Assembly: GCA_963769665.1 (NCBI GenBank)
Contig: CAVYMQ010000003.1
Span: forward strand, 1,798,001-1,862,000
Direction of reading: 5' to 3'
Length of the DNA stretch: 64,000 nucleotides
DNA from: JACCTU01 sp963769665
GTDB lineage: Bacteria; Actinomycetota; Thermoleophilia; Gaiellales; Gaiellaceae
A program made the position numbers and the translations under genes. Position 1 is the stretch's first letter. Each line of letters opens with the position of its first letter. Positions 51,501 through 58,496 of this stretch are shown here, in pieces. The notes under the pieces are model-generated. The model had not been told where the DNA came from, made no database searches, and worked only from the letters and a program-made list of their open reading frames with translations.

Positions 51501-54250
51501 GCTCGCACAGCGACGAGCCGTTCGTCCTGCGGGTCGTGCAGACGCCGCCCCCCGAGCTGCCCGCCTGTCCGGCCCGCGGGCTCACTCTCGGCGCTCCGGG
51601 CAGCCTCGCGGCGCCTGCCGCCGGCACCAAGACGCTCTTCATCGTCAACCGCCAGCGGATGACGGCGCTCCACGGGGCGCAGGCGACGGCGGACATGCTC
51701 GCCGCTGCCGGCCGGGTCGCCGGCCGGTCTGAGGTCGCCGGGCAGATCCTCGAGGTCGACGGCGACGCGGCCGTGCGTGGCGCGTACGCCGCCTGGGACG
51801 CACAGCCCTGCTCGATCGACGCCGCGAACGACGTGGTCGCAGCGGTCAACGCAGTGGTCGCGCGATTCCGCGCGGCATCGCCCGGCGTGCGCTACGTCGT
51901 CCTGGTGGGCTCCGACGACGCGCTCCCGATGATGCGGCGACTCGATCCGGTGACGATCTCGAACGAGACGGACGAGGCTCCCGACCTGCTGTTCACGCTC
52001 CGGAACGGCAATGCGAACGCGCTCTACGCCGCCGCGGCGCTCGGCTACTTCCTGAGCGACAGCGTCTACGGCGCCTTCACGACCGTGCCGTGGCTGGGGC
52101 GCGACCTCTATCTCCCGAACGTCGCGGTCGGGCGGCTCGTCGAGACCGCGACGGAGATCGAGCGCCAACTCCTGCTGTACGAGGAGAAGGGCGGTCTGCT
52201 TGAGCCGCACTCCACGCTGACGACGGCGTATGACTTCCTCACGGACGGCGGCGAGGCGGTTGCCGCCGGTCTGGCGCCGCTCGCGTCGGCAGGCGGCGCC
52301 GCCACGCTGATCAACGACACCTGGACCTCGGCCAACCTCGCGACGGCGTTCACGACCAACCCCGACCCCGCGGACGTGCTCTCCGTCAACGCCCACTACA
52401 GCCACTGGCTCCTGCAGCCGGCCGCGGGCTCGACGCTCGTCTCGACGGACGACTTGCCCGACGTCGAGGATGCGTTCGCGGCCCGGATCCTCTTCACGAT
52501 GGGCTGCCACGGCGGGCTCAACGTTCCCGACACGCTCCTCGGCCCGACCCCAACGGCCTTCCAGCGTGCCCGGCTCCTCGACTGGACGCAGAGCTACGCC
52601 CAGGCGCGGGCCGCGGTCTACGTCGCGAACACCGGCTTTGGCTACGGCGACACCGTCGCGAACGCCTTGTCCGAGCGGCTGATGTCGATCTTCGCCGGGA
52701 AGCTCCCGGGCGGCGGGACGATCGGCGAGCGGTGGCTCGACTCCGTACACGAGTACTTCGGGACCGCCGGGGTCTACGGCGTGTACGACGAGAAGGCGCT
52801 GACCGAGGCGACGCTCTACGGTCTGCCGTTCTGGTCGCTCGGCCCCGAGGGTCCGGCACCCCCAGGCGGCAGTGGCACGCTTACGAACGACCCGAAGTCC
52901 GGTCTCCCGGTTGCCTCGCTCAACGTCGCGCCGACGCTCACCGAGCGCTCGACTCCGCGCGGCCGCTTCTGGGACGCCAACCGCCAGACGCTCGCGATTC
53001 ACTACCGACCGCTCCAGCCGCGCGTCGCGGTCGACATCACGCGGCCCGGGCTCGTCGCGACCGGCGCGATCATCAAGTCCCTCCAGACGCACGACGTCGG
53101 AGGAGTCGATCCCGTCCACGCGACGCCGACCATCGACCTCGCGGCGAACGAGCGCGAGCGCCGCTTCACCGAGCTGATCTTCCCGGCGAACTCCGTCTCG
53201 TTGACGCGGTCTCGAGGCCCGAGCGGCGAGCGCCAGCACGCCGTCGTGATCGCCGGCCAGTTCCGACCGGGCAGCTCGAGCGGGAGCGGAACGGAGCGCC
53301 TGATCGACCAGATCGGCCTGGAGGTCGCATACGCAGCGTCTCCCTCCGACTCGACACCACCCGTCATCCAGGAAGTCGCGGCCGTTCACACGAGCAGCGC
53401 GACGATCTTCGTGCGCGCGAGCGAAAGCGCCCCTGGGGGCGTCAAGCGTGTCGCCGCGCTCTACGCGGACGCCGCCGCGGCGGGGGCCTGGTCGTTCGTC
53501 GAACTCGACTTCAACAGCGCGCTCGGTGGCTGGACCGCGACCGTTCCCACCGCCGGGCCCGTGCAGGTGATCGCGATGGCGCAGAACGCCAACGGCCTGG
53601 TCGCCTACAGCGCGAAGAAGGGCGAGAACTTCCCGTCGGTCACCGACGCAACCGGTCCGGAGATCCTGCTCGAGTCGCCGGCACCCGGAGCCGTCTACCG
53701 GTTGAACCAGCAAGTCCCCGCGACGTTCGCGTGCTCGGATGCGGGCGTGGTCGCATCGTGCATCGGCGCTCCTTTGGCGCCGGGTGGCTTGCTCGACACG
53801 AGCCGCATGGGCGACCAGACGTTCACCGTCACCGCCAGAGATCTCCGCGGGAACCAAGCCGTGCGGACGATCCACTACACCGTGCTCGCCGCGCCCTACG
53901 TCTTCGAGGGCTTCTTCGCGCCGATCGACAACCCGCCTGCGGTCAACGTCGGCCAGGCCGGCCGTGCGTACCCGATCAAGTGGCGGCTGAAGGACGCGAA
54001 CGGTGCCGTCGTCGGATCTCTCGCCGCTGTCGTCTCGATCTCGAAAGTTCGGCTTGCGAGCTGTACCAACGGCGTCCAGGACTCGCTCGAAGAGTCGGTC
54101 GCGGTCTCGACGTCGCAGCTCAAGTTCGACGCAGCTACCGGTCAGTTCCACTACAACTGGAAGACCGAGAAAGCCGATGCCGGCTGCCGCAGGCTCGTGA
54201 TCGAGTTCGCGGACGGCACGCGTCGAAACGTCGACTTTCTGCTCCGCTAG
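45578..54250 (+). CDS. Giant secreted protein: beta-helix, IPVGS arrays, C25-like peptidase domain, PxKF-like C-terminus
   Basis: The protein has 2890 residues. In order: a signal peptide (about 1-27); a CSLREA-type start TVTNTGDSGMGSLRQAML and beta-helix with NVISGN-like rungs to 515; an FECSLDGSAFTPC domain (526-607); an unknown beta domain (608-767); a second CSLREA/beta-helix unit (768-1191); a jelly-roll-like domain (1195-1365); IPVGS arrays near 1412-1478 and 1588-1638; a PPC-like domain (1827-1988) with two short IPVGS inserts; a gingipain-like caspase-fold domain (about 1995-2425) with His2273/His2276 in NAHYSHW and Cys2310 in FTMGCHGG; and a PxKF-like end (AYPIKWRLKDANG). There is no LPXTG or C-terminal membrane segment. 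Protease activity is inferred. Confidence 0.85.
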   Translation: MRHALRAVLGASALVGALAFAATAQAADFTVTNTGDSGMGSLRQAMLDANTPGADRIVFNIVPGGTQTITLTSPLPSVTEQLEIDGTTQPGWFGPPLIELSGGGTVAFGLDLAGANSLVRGLVVNRFTAVGINLRSAGGIRLFNNYIGTNVSGTVALGNDIGVRATIGAGTSIIGGTGAGEANVISGNIDAGIQLITPGLTVAGNRIGTNAAGDAPIGNGGDGITVAAGGATITSNVISGNGTDANSHGGVNLAGSGSTVSTNMIGTNAAGSAAIVPGTSRPIDGIRIDFASGNTIGGELGQGNVISGNHRGILVNGSGNTIRQNRIGTDPAGNGSIPNGDTGVLLTTSASNTTILSNRIANNGAWGVFAFGGTGNSIRTNRIFANGQLGIDLAPQNPTLNDAGDADSGANNLQNFPVITSANADGPTVFVTMTLNSTPSTTFAIDFFRSETCDSSGYGEADFLYLPDSETPMVITTNASGNGSLVFDTSLAGGRQYSATATDPSGNTSEFSQCFTGPAGGGDPLPTQTTITAGPVDYTNSSSANFSFTSTAASPSFECSLDGSAFTPCTFPKAYLELSNGPHRFEVKDVTDSTPAVWLWTIDTAPSDGTLDRHNGRVVSTVSGSSIGGEVQNELAQIFSPGSSGAIVEARIGLTCPTPSSVRARIETTSGGVPTGTVLALAEVTNAGPGGGFKRFPFSPAPSLAAGTDYALIVAGPASTGCMAFVAEDATPGGMFFRTAAPTPGTWAPNSASEDLAFATFMGATPASLVVTNTNDSGTGSLRQALENALGLEGPKTITFAIPGSGAHTITLASELPEVASQATIDGTSQSGFLGSPLIELDGAPGFSGLRFPGNNAVVRALALYGFQNAVEITGTSNRLVGSYVGLDATGTARGNANSGVTVAGLENEIGGSAAGDRNVISDNAGNGIVVSAAATSIRNNLVGVNALGTVAMPNALNGILVTTDSILTSIVDNVVSGNRDDGVLVDSEATLIGNRIGIAASSDKPIANVGDGVQLNGSESNVGADAPGSANTIAHNGADGVFVSGGLTNEIVANSIYSNGGLGIDLAPNGVTPNDVEDGDGGPNDLQNFPEFESVTFASGSTDHLHVVASSPVSPPPGSYRIDYYASDVCDPSGNGEGVRHLGHDLTGSGGGRVSFDSDSIGPVLAGEILTATLTSPTGSTSEFSECHEIGEGLDNELLFTSPAECVPGFLGGHTIDFEDAPESGALTIYDELGITFVASGQAVPRAVDTGARVTSSPTTSLVNVPVVIEGPGPGSSDDVPLRITFDAPQTAVGFFLGNGGETLARVTAYRDSVDVGSVQVPVPTDAVEAYVGIRLLEGTFDEVEVDYGGASQPEELDDFCFLTSEEEGEESEAITLTADQKTVAAGVKLVPLGDVPSNQLPSFAGAPSSTPVGSIPVGSIPVGSIPVGSIPVGSIPVGSIPVGSIPVGSIPVGSIPVGSIGLNSIPVGSIGLDQILLSQLPVNADELLAGTPLFTRPRQSITLGDVYANATTRARFNDLNLPESGLMNSILNGVPFSAFMLGRATLAQLPAPGGASSWCAAITAAGGSCAGVSGTNTVVGLSIAGVPVGSIPVGSIPVGSIPVGSIPVGSIPVGSIDLVASRLAGIPVGSIPAGTRGHVVDSPFPDGWTLGDAKAAGRIKPGAQLSDLVGAFPAGLVLNDLIMGIVPRSALAWEGFPLDGFQLFAGTGDVVPYRLAFTLTCPVPANFAARVQLPDGWLYKPGTTRWSYGTGPPVTGANPTTTSRSGARWSDLPGTPCPTGAARPVELSFDALSGLTLGVEEATASVTMGATTHATDSQAPVLVTQNWESNDAVAGAETIQPNRLVVGHVAKSGDVEVFRLPVPSVRGTRTTVYLSHIAEGADFDLVVGKPDAPSLQSNPVGSIPVGSIPVEDGGSSVDNRSDALPPETLQDIPVGSIPVGSISANRGDADEAAQVVADGEEGFYTIAVSGYNGSHSDEPFVLRVVQTPPPELPACPARGLTLGAPGSLAAPAAGTKTLFIVNRQRMTALHGAQATADMLAAAGRVAGRSEVAGQILEVDGDAAVRGAYAAWDAQPCSIDAANDVVAAVNAVVARFRAASPGVRYVVLVGSDDALPMMRRLDPVTISNETDEAPDLLFTLRNGNANALYAAAALGYFLSDSVYGAFTTVPWLGRDLYLPNVAVGRLVETATEIERQLLLYEEKGGLLEPHSTLTTAYDFLTDGGEAVAAGLAPLASAGGAATLINDTWTSANLATAFTTNPDPADVLSVNAHYSHWLLQPAAGSTLVSTDDLPDVEDAFAARILFTMGCHGGLNVPDTLLGPTPTAFQRARLLDWTQSYAQARAAVYVANTGFGYGDTVANALSERLMSIFAGKLPGGGTIGERWLDSVHEYFGTAGVYGVYDEKALTEATLYGLPFWSLGPEGPAPPGGSGTLTNDPKSGLPVASLNVAPTLTERSTPRGRFWDANRQTLAIHYRPLQPRVAVDITRPGLVATGAIIKSLQTHDVGGVDPVHATPTIDLAANERERRFTELIFPANSVSLTRSRGPSGERQHAVVIAGQFRPGSSSGSGTERLIDQIGLEVAYAASPSDSTPPVIQEVAAVHTSSATIFVRASESAPGGVKRVAALYADAAAAGAWSFVELDFNSALGGWTATVPTAGPVQVIAMAQNANGLVAYSAKKGENFPSVTDATGPEILLESPAPGAVYRLNQQVPATFACSDAGVVASCIGAPLAPGGLLDTSRMGDQTFTVTARDLRGNQAVRTIHYTVLAAPYVFEGFFAPIDNPPAVNVGQAGRAYPIKWRLKDANGAVVGSLAAVVSISKVRLASCTNGVQDSLEESVAVSTSQLKFDAATGQFHYNWKTEKADAGCRRLVIEFADGTRRNVDFLLR
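49811..50005 (+). repeat. IPVGS array 1 (15-bp period, coding)
   Basis: One TPVGS and nine consecutive IPVGS units are followed by IGLNS, IPVGS, IGLDQ and ILLSQ. Codons vary between units: Ile ATT/ATC, Pro CCC/CCG, Val GTG/GTC, Gly GGC/GGG. The protein repeat is therefore kept while DNA drifts, which argues against very recent slippage. Confidence 0.9.
50339..50490 (+). repeat. IPVGS array 2 (15-bp period, coding)
   Basis: VPVGS and five IPVGS units are followed by IDLVA, SRLAG, IPVGS and IPAGT. The five-residue phase continues through the degenerate units, with Ile/Leu in the first position. Confidence 0.85.
51275..51421 (+). repeat. Two short IPVGS clusters inside the PPC-like domain
   Basis: NPVGSIPVGSIPVEDGG starts near residue 1900 and DIPVGSIPVGSISANRG near residue 1933. 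Both fall in what should be loops of a bacterial pre-peptidase C-terminal (PPC-like) domain. Confidence 0.75.
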
Positions 54251-54876
54251 ATCATCCGGCGCTCGGCCGCCCAGCGCGTCAGTTCGTGGCGGCTCGAGAG
54301 CTGCAGCTTGCGCAGGACGCTCGAGACGTGGCTCTCGACCGTCTTGACGGACAGGTGCAAGCTCGCGGCGATCTCCTTGTAGCGATAGCCGCGCGCGATC
54401 AGGCGGAGCACCTCGCGCTCGCGCGCGGTCAGCTCGTCGAGCTCGGCGTCACGCACCGGCTCGCCTGACCCGAAGGCGTCGAGCACGAAGCCCGCGAGCC
54501 GTGGCGAGAAGACCGCATCGCCCGCAGCGACGCGCTCGATCGCCTCGACGAGGTCCTCGCCCGAGATCGTCTTCGTCACGTAGCCGCGGGCGCCGGCCCG
54601 CACGACCGCGATCACGTCCTCCGCAGCGTCCGAGACCGACAGCGCGAGGAACCGAACGCCGGGTCGCTCGAGCGCGACGCCGGCGATCACGGCTTGTCCG
54701 CCGCCGTCGGGGAGGTGCACGTCGAGCAGCACGACGTCCGGATCGGCCTCGAGGATCAGCGGGATCGCCTCGGCGACCGTCGCAGCCTCGCCGACGATCT
54801 CCACCGCGTCGCCGAGCTCGCTGCGGACGCCCGCGCGGAAGAGCCCGTGGTCGTCGACGATCACAACGCGTCTCAT
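54247..54876 (-). CDS. NarL/LuxR-family response regulator
   Basis: This 209-residue protein has a receiver domain with acidic pair near D8/D9, phospho-acceptor Asp52 in VVLLDVHLPDGG, and Lys in YVTKTISGEDL. A C-terminal LuxR-type HTH follows (LTAREREVLRLIARGYRYKE, then LHLSVKTVESHVSSVLRKL). It is the DNA-binding output of the upstream histidine kinase, whose stop overlaps its ATG. Its TAG and the TAG of the convergent giant gene share the bases CTAG at 54247-54250. It is the LiaR/VraR-type partner of the operon. Confidence 0.94.
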   Translation of the reverse strand: MRRVVIVDDHGLFRAGVRSELGDAVEIVGEAATVAEAIPLILEADPDVVLLDVHLPDGGGQAVIAGVALERPGVRFLALSVSDAAEDVIAVVRAGARGYVTKTISGEDLVEAIERVAAGDAVFSPRLAGFVLDAFGSGEPVRDAELDELTAREREVLRLIARGYRYKEIAASLHLSVKTVESHVSSVLRKLQLSSRHELTRWAAERRMI

Positions 54877-55964
54877 GACGTCTCCCTCGGCAGCGTCAGT
54901 GCGACCTCGGTGCCCTCGCCGGGGGTGGTCGTGACGGTCGCCGTTCCTCCGTGCCGTGCCATGCGGCCCTCGATCGACTCGGCGATCCCGCGGCGTTCGG
55001 CGGGCACGGCGCTCCGGTCGAAGCCTGCGCCCCGGTCGCGGACGAAGACGCTGATCGCGTCGGGCTCCGCCTCCGCGTAGACAGAGACCTCGTCGGCGCC
55101 CGAGAAGCGCGCGGCGTTCGCCATCGCCTCGCGCGCCGCGAGCACGACCGCGCGCGCGTCGTCGTCGAGCGGCGCGTTGCCGGCGCTCGCGACCTCGACG
55201 CGAACTCCGTGCAGCTCCTCGACCTCCGCGGCTGCGTTGCCGATCGCGGCGACGAGCGTGTCCTCCTGGAAGAGCTGACCCTCGGGGTAGAGCCAGCCGC
55301 GGAGCTCGCGCTCCTGTCGGCGCGCGAGCTGCGCGACGCGCTTCGGGTCGTCGGCCTCGCGCTGGACGAGCGCAAGCGTCTGGAGCACCGAGTCGTGCAC
55401 GCGAGCGGCGACCTCGGCGCGTTCCTCCGAGCGGATGCGTCGCGTTCGCTCGGCGTCGCGCTCCTGCGCGGTGCGCCAGAGCCACGGCCCGATCACGAGC
55501 AACAGCCCGCCTGCGAACGCAGCCGGCGTGAGCAGCGGCCCGTCTGCACCGCTGTCGCCCCCGCGCGTCAGCACGAGGACGGCGGCGCCTGCGAGGAGCA
55601 CCGTTCCGACCACCAGCTGTCGTCTGCGCCAGAAGAAGAACACCCCGGCTGCCGCGAGGGCCGCGGCCAGTTGAACGAAGCCGGGAAGCCCGAGCCCGTT
55701 CAGGGCCGCGATGGCGGCGAGGAGCAGCAGGGCGAGGCCGATCGCGGTGCGCTTGCTGCTCGTGCGCAGGCCCGCCTCGTCGGGCATCAGGAGCGCCGCC
55801 GCGAGGTAGAGCAGGATCCCCGCGCCGCCCGCGAGCGTCAAAAGCGCGAAGAGCAGGCGGACGAGCGTCGGGTCGACCTCGAGCGCGCGCGCGATCCCCG
55901 CTGCCACGCCCGCGACCACGCCGTTGGCGCGGTCGCGGGCGGGGATGTTGCCGACGTCGACCAT
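54873..55964 (-). CDS. Sensor histidine kinase with N-terminal PspC domain
   Basis: This 363-residue kinase has an N-terminal PspC domain (about 10-62: VVAGVAAGIARALEVDPTLV), several membrane segments to about residue 165, then a HisKA_3-type dimerisation helix with His190 in VHDSVLQTLALVQ. The ATPase domain carries N-box REAMANAARFSG and DRGAGFD. The ATG at 55964 is four bases after the stop of the LiaF-like gene. The larger open frame upstream overlaps that gene. It probably senses envelope state with the neighbouring PspC/LiaF-like protein. Confidence 0.92.
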   Translation of the reverse strand: MVDVGNIPARDRANGVVAGVAAGIARALEVDPTLVRLLFALLTLAGGAGILLYLAAALLMPDEAGLRTSSKRTAIGLALLLLAAIAALNGLGLPGFVQLAAALAAAGVFFFWRRRQLVVGTVLLAGAAVLVLTRGGDSGADGPLLTPAAFAGGLLLVIGPWLWRTAQERDAERTRRIRSEERAEVAARVHDSVLQTLALVQREADDPKRVAQLARRQERELRGWLYPEGQLFQEDTLVAAIGNAAAEVEELHGVRVEVASAGNAPLDDDARAVVLAAREAMANAARFSGADEVSVYAEAEPDAISVFVRDRGAGFDRSAVPAERRGIAESIEGRMARHGGTATVTTTPGEGTEVALTLPRETS

Positions 55965-55968
55965 CGGA

Positions 55969-57021
55969 CTAAGGGAACGCCCGCTCGACGACGACCTGCC
56001 CGAGGCCGACGTGCGCGTCGATGTGCAGCGTGTCGCTCGCGCCGGGAGTGCCGGCGCTTCTTCCCGACACCTGTGCGTTCGCTCCGTCATCCTGGGCCCC
56101 GAACACGACCACGTCACCGGCCGACGCGCTCGCGTCGACGTCGACGTTGACGTCGGTCGGGACGACCACGCGCAACTCGCCGATGCCGACGTTCGCGTCG
56201 ATCTCGCGGTCGCCGGGGAGCCTGGCGTTCGTCAGGTCGACGGTCAGGCTGCCGATCGAGACGTCGTAGGTCCGCTGAACGGTTGCGGCGTCGAACGGGC
56301 GGAACGTGCGGTCGCCGATCGGCCCGTCGAGGCGGACGTCGATGACGGAGACCGTGACCGCGAGCGTCGCAAGGATGATCCCGACGACGACGAGCCCGCC
56401 GGTGCGCCGGCGAAGAAACGCTCCCGTGGCCACGACGACGCCGATCCCGATCGCACCCGCGGCGAGAGCGATCGTCCACGGGACGTCGGTGCCCGTTGCC
56501 TCGAGCAGCGCGAGTGCGCCTGCGGCGGCGAGCAGGACACCGAACACCGGTAGGAAGAGCGAGGGCTGCCGGGGCGCACGGACCTCGGTGCCGGTCTCGG
56601 GCGACGGCTCGCCGTCGTTCCCGCGCCGCTGCGCGATCATGATCGCGAGGCCGCCGAGCAGGAGGAGCGTCCACGCGAAGCCGCTGTTCGGCCAGAAGTC
56701 GGCCTGCGCGATGAGCGAGACGACCGCGATCGCCACGAGAGCGACCCCGGCGAGGAGCCAGGGCCGGTCGCGGTGGCGCCTGAGCGCCTCGGAGACGATC
56801 GAGTCGGTGCGGCCCTCGTCGGGGATGACAAGCGCTGCGGCGACGTAGATCAGGATCCCGGCTCCGCCGACGAGCGTCAGGATCACGAAGGCGATCCGGA
56901 AGAACGTGGGGGACAGGTCGAAGTAGCGCCCAAGCCCTCCTGCGACGCCGGCGAGGATCCGATCCTCGCGGCTGCGGTGAAGCTCTTTGATGGACGAGGT
57001 GGGAGTGTCGGTGGTGGTCAT
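55969..57021 (-). CDS. PspC domain / LiaF-like membrane protein
   Basis: This 350-residue protein has an N-terminal PspC domain (RILAGVAGGLGRYFDLSPTF), four to six membrane segments, and a C-terminal beta-rich domain. The repeated pattern IDANVGIGELRVVVPTDVNV is similar to LiaF/DUF4097-type cell-wall-stress proteins. In LiaFSR systems LiaF restrains the kinase, so it may do the same for the kinase encoded next. AAAGGCAG (minus) precedes ATG 57021. It is the first gene of the three-gene operon and diverges from ssrA. Confidence 0.87.
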   Translation of the reverse strand: MTTTDTPTSSIKELHRSREDRILAGVAGGLGRYFDLSPTFFRIAFVILTLVGGAGILIYVAAALVIPDEGRTDSIVSEALRRHRDRPWLLAGVALVAIAVVSLIAQADFWPNSGFAWTLLLLGGLAIMIAQRRGNDGEPSPETGTEVRAPRQPSLFLPVFGVLLAAAGALALLEATGTDVPWTIALAAGAIGIGVVVATGAFLRRRTGGLVVVGIILATLAVTVSVIDVRLDGPIGDRTFRPFDAATVQRTYDVSIGSLTVDLTNARLPGDREIDANVGIGELRVVVPTDVNVDVDASASAGDVVVFGAQDDGANAQVSGRSAGTPGASDTLHIDAHVGLGQVVVERAFP

Positions 57022-57138
57022 CTCTGCCTTTCGTGGGGGACGATTCCAGGATGCGCCCCGCCGCGTCGCTGCACCATCCGGCATGCCCCTGAACCGACCC
57101 TGATCTTCGCGCGCCCCGGAGGTACGGGTAACCCCCGC

Positions 57139-57144
57139 TACACT
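57139..57144 (+). promoter_or_regulatory. -10 box of ssrA
   Basis: TACACT lies 13 bases before the mature tmRNA 5' end. The precursor would start near 57151 and be trimmed by RNase P. No clear -35 is visible. Confidence 0.5.
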
Positions 57145-57157
57145 GGGCTCAACATAC

Positions 57158-57520
57158 GGGGGCGACCTGGTTTCGACGTGGTCGGTTCTCCGGCAGAGCT
57201 GCAAGCCGAGGTCCCGGAGGCCTCGTAAAACCCCGGGAACAACACAAGTGCGAACAAGAACAACGCACTCGCTCTCGCTGCCTAATCAGTAGCTGAGCGC
57301 GTCGCTCCCGGGCTCGGCCCGTGGCTCGGGTAGCGGCGACAACTAACGGGCTCGGCACCGACGGAATGCGATCGCCGAAGGTGCGACATCACAGGATCGC
57401 TGGCCCGGTCGGTGGGTTGCCCACCACCAGCCGGCCGGGCGAGATCACAAGGTGGGACAAGCTTGTAGATGCTCTGTCGGTTCGACGACGGACGCGGGTT
57501 CGATTCCCGCCGCCTCCACC
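57158..57520 (+). ncRNA. ssrA: tmRNA (transfer-messenger RNA)
   Basis: This 363-nt RNA rescues stalled ribosomes together with SmpB. The 5' end GGGGGCGACCTGGTTTCGAC is diagnostic. The acceptor stem GGGGGCG (57158-57164) pairs with CGCCTCC (57511-57517). The T arm GCGGG-TTCGATT-CCCGC lies at 57494-57510. After the discriminator A the gene encodes only CC, so the final A is added after transcription. An internal tag frame encodes ANKNNALALAA. The 3' end is the kind of site used by integrases. Confidence 0.97.
57250..57285 (+). other. tmRNA proteolysis tag reading frame
   Basis: GCG at 57250 is the resume codon, and the frame reads ANKNNALALAA before TAA at 57283-57285. The ALAA end matches known degrons. 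The tag is short and has no acidic residue, unlike the ANDENYALAA tag of E. coli. Confidence 0.9.
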
Positions 57521-57553
57521 TCAGGCTCTCGAGCTCATCGGGAACCGCACTCC

Positions 57554-57581
57554 CAAGCGTCGTCAGAACTGGCGACGCTTG
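57554..57581 (+). terminator. Hairpin downstream of ssrA
   Basis: CAAGCGTCG (57554-57562) pairs with CGACGCTTG (57573-57581) around a ten-base loop. It is probably the ssrA terminator, although no T-run follows. Confidence 0.55.
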
Positions 57582-57702
57582 TGCATACCTGGCGTCGGCG
57601 GCTCTCCTGAGCGCGTCGGCCAGGTCGTCCAGCTTGACGTCGTCGTGTACAGCTGAGTCGTGTCTGGACGCAAGTGACCCTTCAGCGCCTGTAGCGCGAT
57701 GA

Positions 57703-57906
57703 CGTCGCGTCCGCTGGATCTCATTCACCAGTGATGGCGAGCTAGTAGTCGCCAACGACCTGAATCCTGAGGTGCTACGTGCGTGGAGCGTTTCAGCAGG
57801 GCTCAACGCCGGGCCGTTCAGCCAGCAGCAGGGCGAGTTCCTGGAGTACCACAGGACGCACGTGTTTCGTGGGTCGCGCGACCGCTCACCCAGATTTAGT
57901 AGCTAA
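57703..57906 (+). pseudogene. Start-less ORF remnant downstream of tmRNA
   Basis: After an in-frame TGA at 57700 the frame stays open for 67 codons to TAA at 57904. It reads like a real protein: FTSDGELVVANDLNPEVLRA, later GEFLEYHRTHVFRGSRDR. No ATG, GTG or TTG lies near its beginning, so it appears truncated at the 5' side. I do not recognise the family. It sits next to ssrA, a common integration site, and may be the decayed edge of an island. The rest of the 57521-57942 gap holds only two hairpins. Confidence 0.4.
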
Positions 57907-57929
57907 CAGGGGTCGTTAGAAGACCCCTG
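57907..57929. terminator. Hairpin after the ORF remnant
   Basis: CAGGGGTC (57907-57914) pairs with GACCCCTG (57922-57929). It starts at the base after the TAA of the remnant and also lies just beyond the stop of the minus-strand membrane protein gene. Confidence 0.6.
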
Positions 57930-57942
57930 CTCGTGACGACCG

Positions 57943-58350
57943 TCAGCTTAGGACACAGGTGCCGGCGCCGAGTTGGAGCCCACAGTGGTCGAGTCCCGCG
58001 AGGAAATAGATCCCGAGGTCGATTACGAACAGAACGACGAAGAGCGCGATTGCGCTCGCTATGGCCGTGCCGCGCGAGCTGCGGATCACAATTGGCGCTG
58101 CCAGGAGGATGGGTCCGATCATCAATAGAGGGACACCCGGCACGGTCGGCATGTCACACACGCGCCCCTCAAGAATCGGTATTGCGAAGAAAGCGATCAA
58201 GCCGAGGAGCAAGACAACCGCGGCGGCATCGCGTCGCGGGTCCTGGATGATGCGCCGGGTTCCTTCGGTGCGCATAGCCTTGACATCGGGCTGTCCCAAA
58301 GCGGGCTTGAGGGCAAGGACAAGAGTCCTCGGGGGCTTTGTGACTGCCAT
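57943..58350 (-). CDS. Small membrane protein, function unknown
   Basis: This 135-residue protein has a basic N-terminus and three hydrophobic segments: AAVVLLLGLIAFFAIPILEG, LLMIGPILLAAPIVI and AIASAIALFVVLFVIDLGIY. It ends CGLQLGAGTCVLS, where the two Cys could pair outside the membrane. I chose ATG 58350 (minus); a GTG at 58368 would add six residues. No ribosome site is clear. Base composition is less GC-rich than in neighbours, which fits a region of transferred DNA beside ssrA. Confidence 0.6.
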   Translation of the reverse strand: MAVTKPPRTLVLALKPALGQPDVKAMRTEGTRRIIQDPRRDAAAVVLLLGLIAFFAIPILEGRVCDMPTVPGVPLLMIGPILLAAPIVIRSSRGTAIASAIALFVVLFVIDLGIYFLAGLDHCGLQLGAGTCVLS

Positions 58351-58496
58351 AGGGGGTTTGACAGGCACGCGGTGCTGCCGTTACTCGCGTGGTCTACGTG
58401 ATCAAGTCACGACGCGTCCGGCGCTTGAGCCTCTTCGAGGCAGCACCCGGGTTGAACGGGATCAAGGGCCGGGCGCCTGCGTCCGAAAAAAGGGGG

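Noticed and set aside
50960..54151. Minus-strand frame of 1063 residues
   Set aside because: It is a shadow of the giant secreted protein gene. It is rich in Arg/Asp/Val strings typical of antisense GC-rich codons, with no domain.
57282..57806. Minus-strand frame with WRRRESNPRPSS in its middle
   Set aside because: It is antisense to tmRNA. The RRRESNPRP string is a known artefact produced by the complement of tRNA-like T arms.
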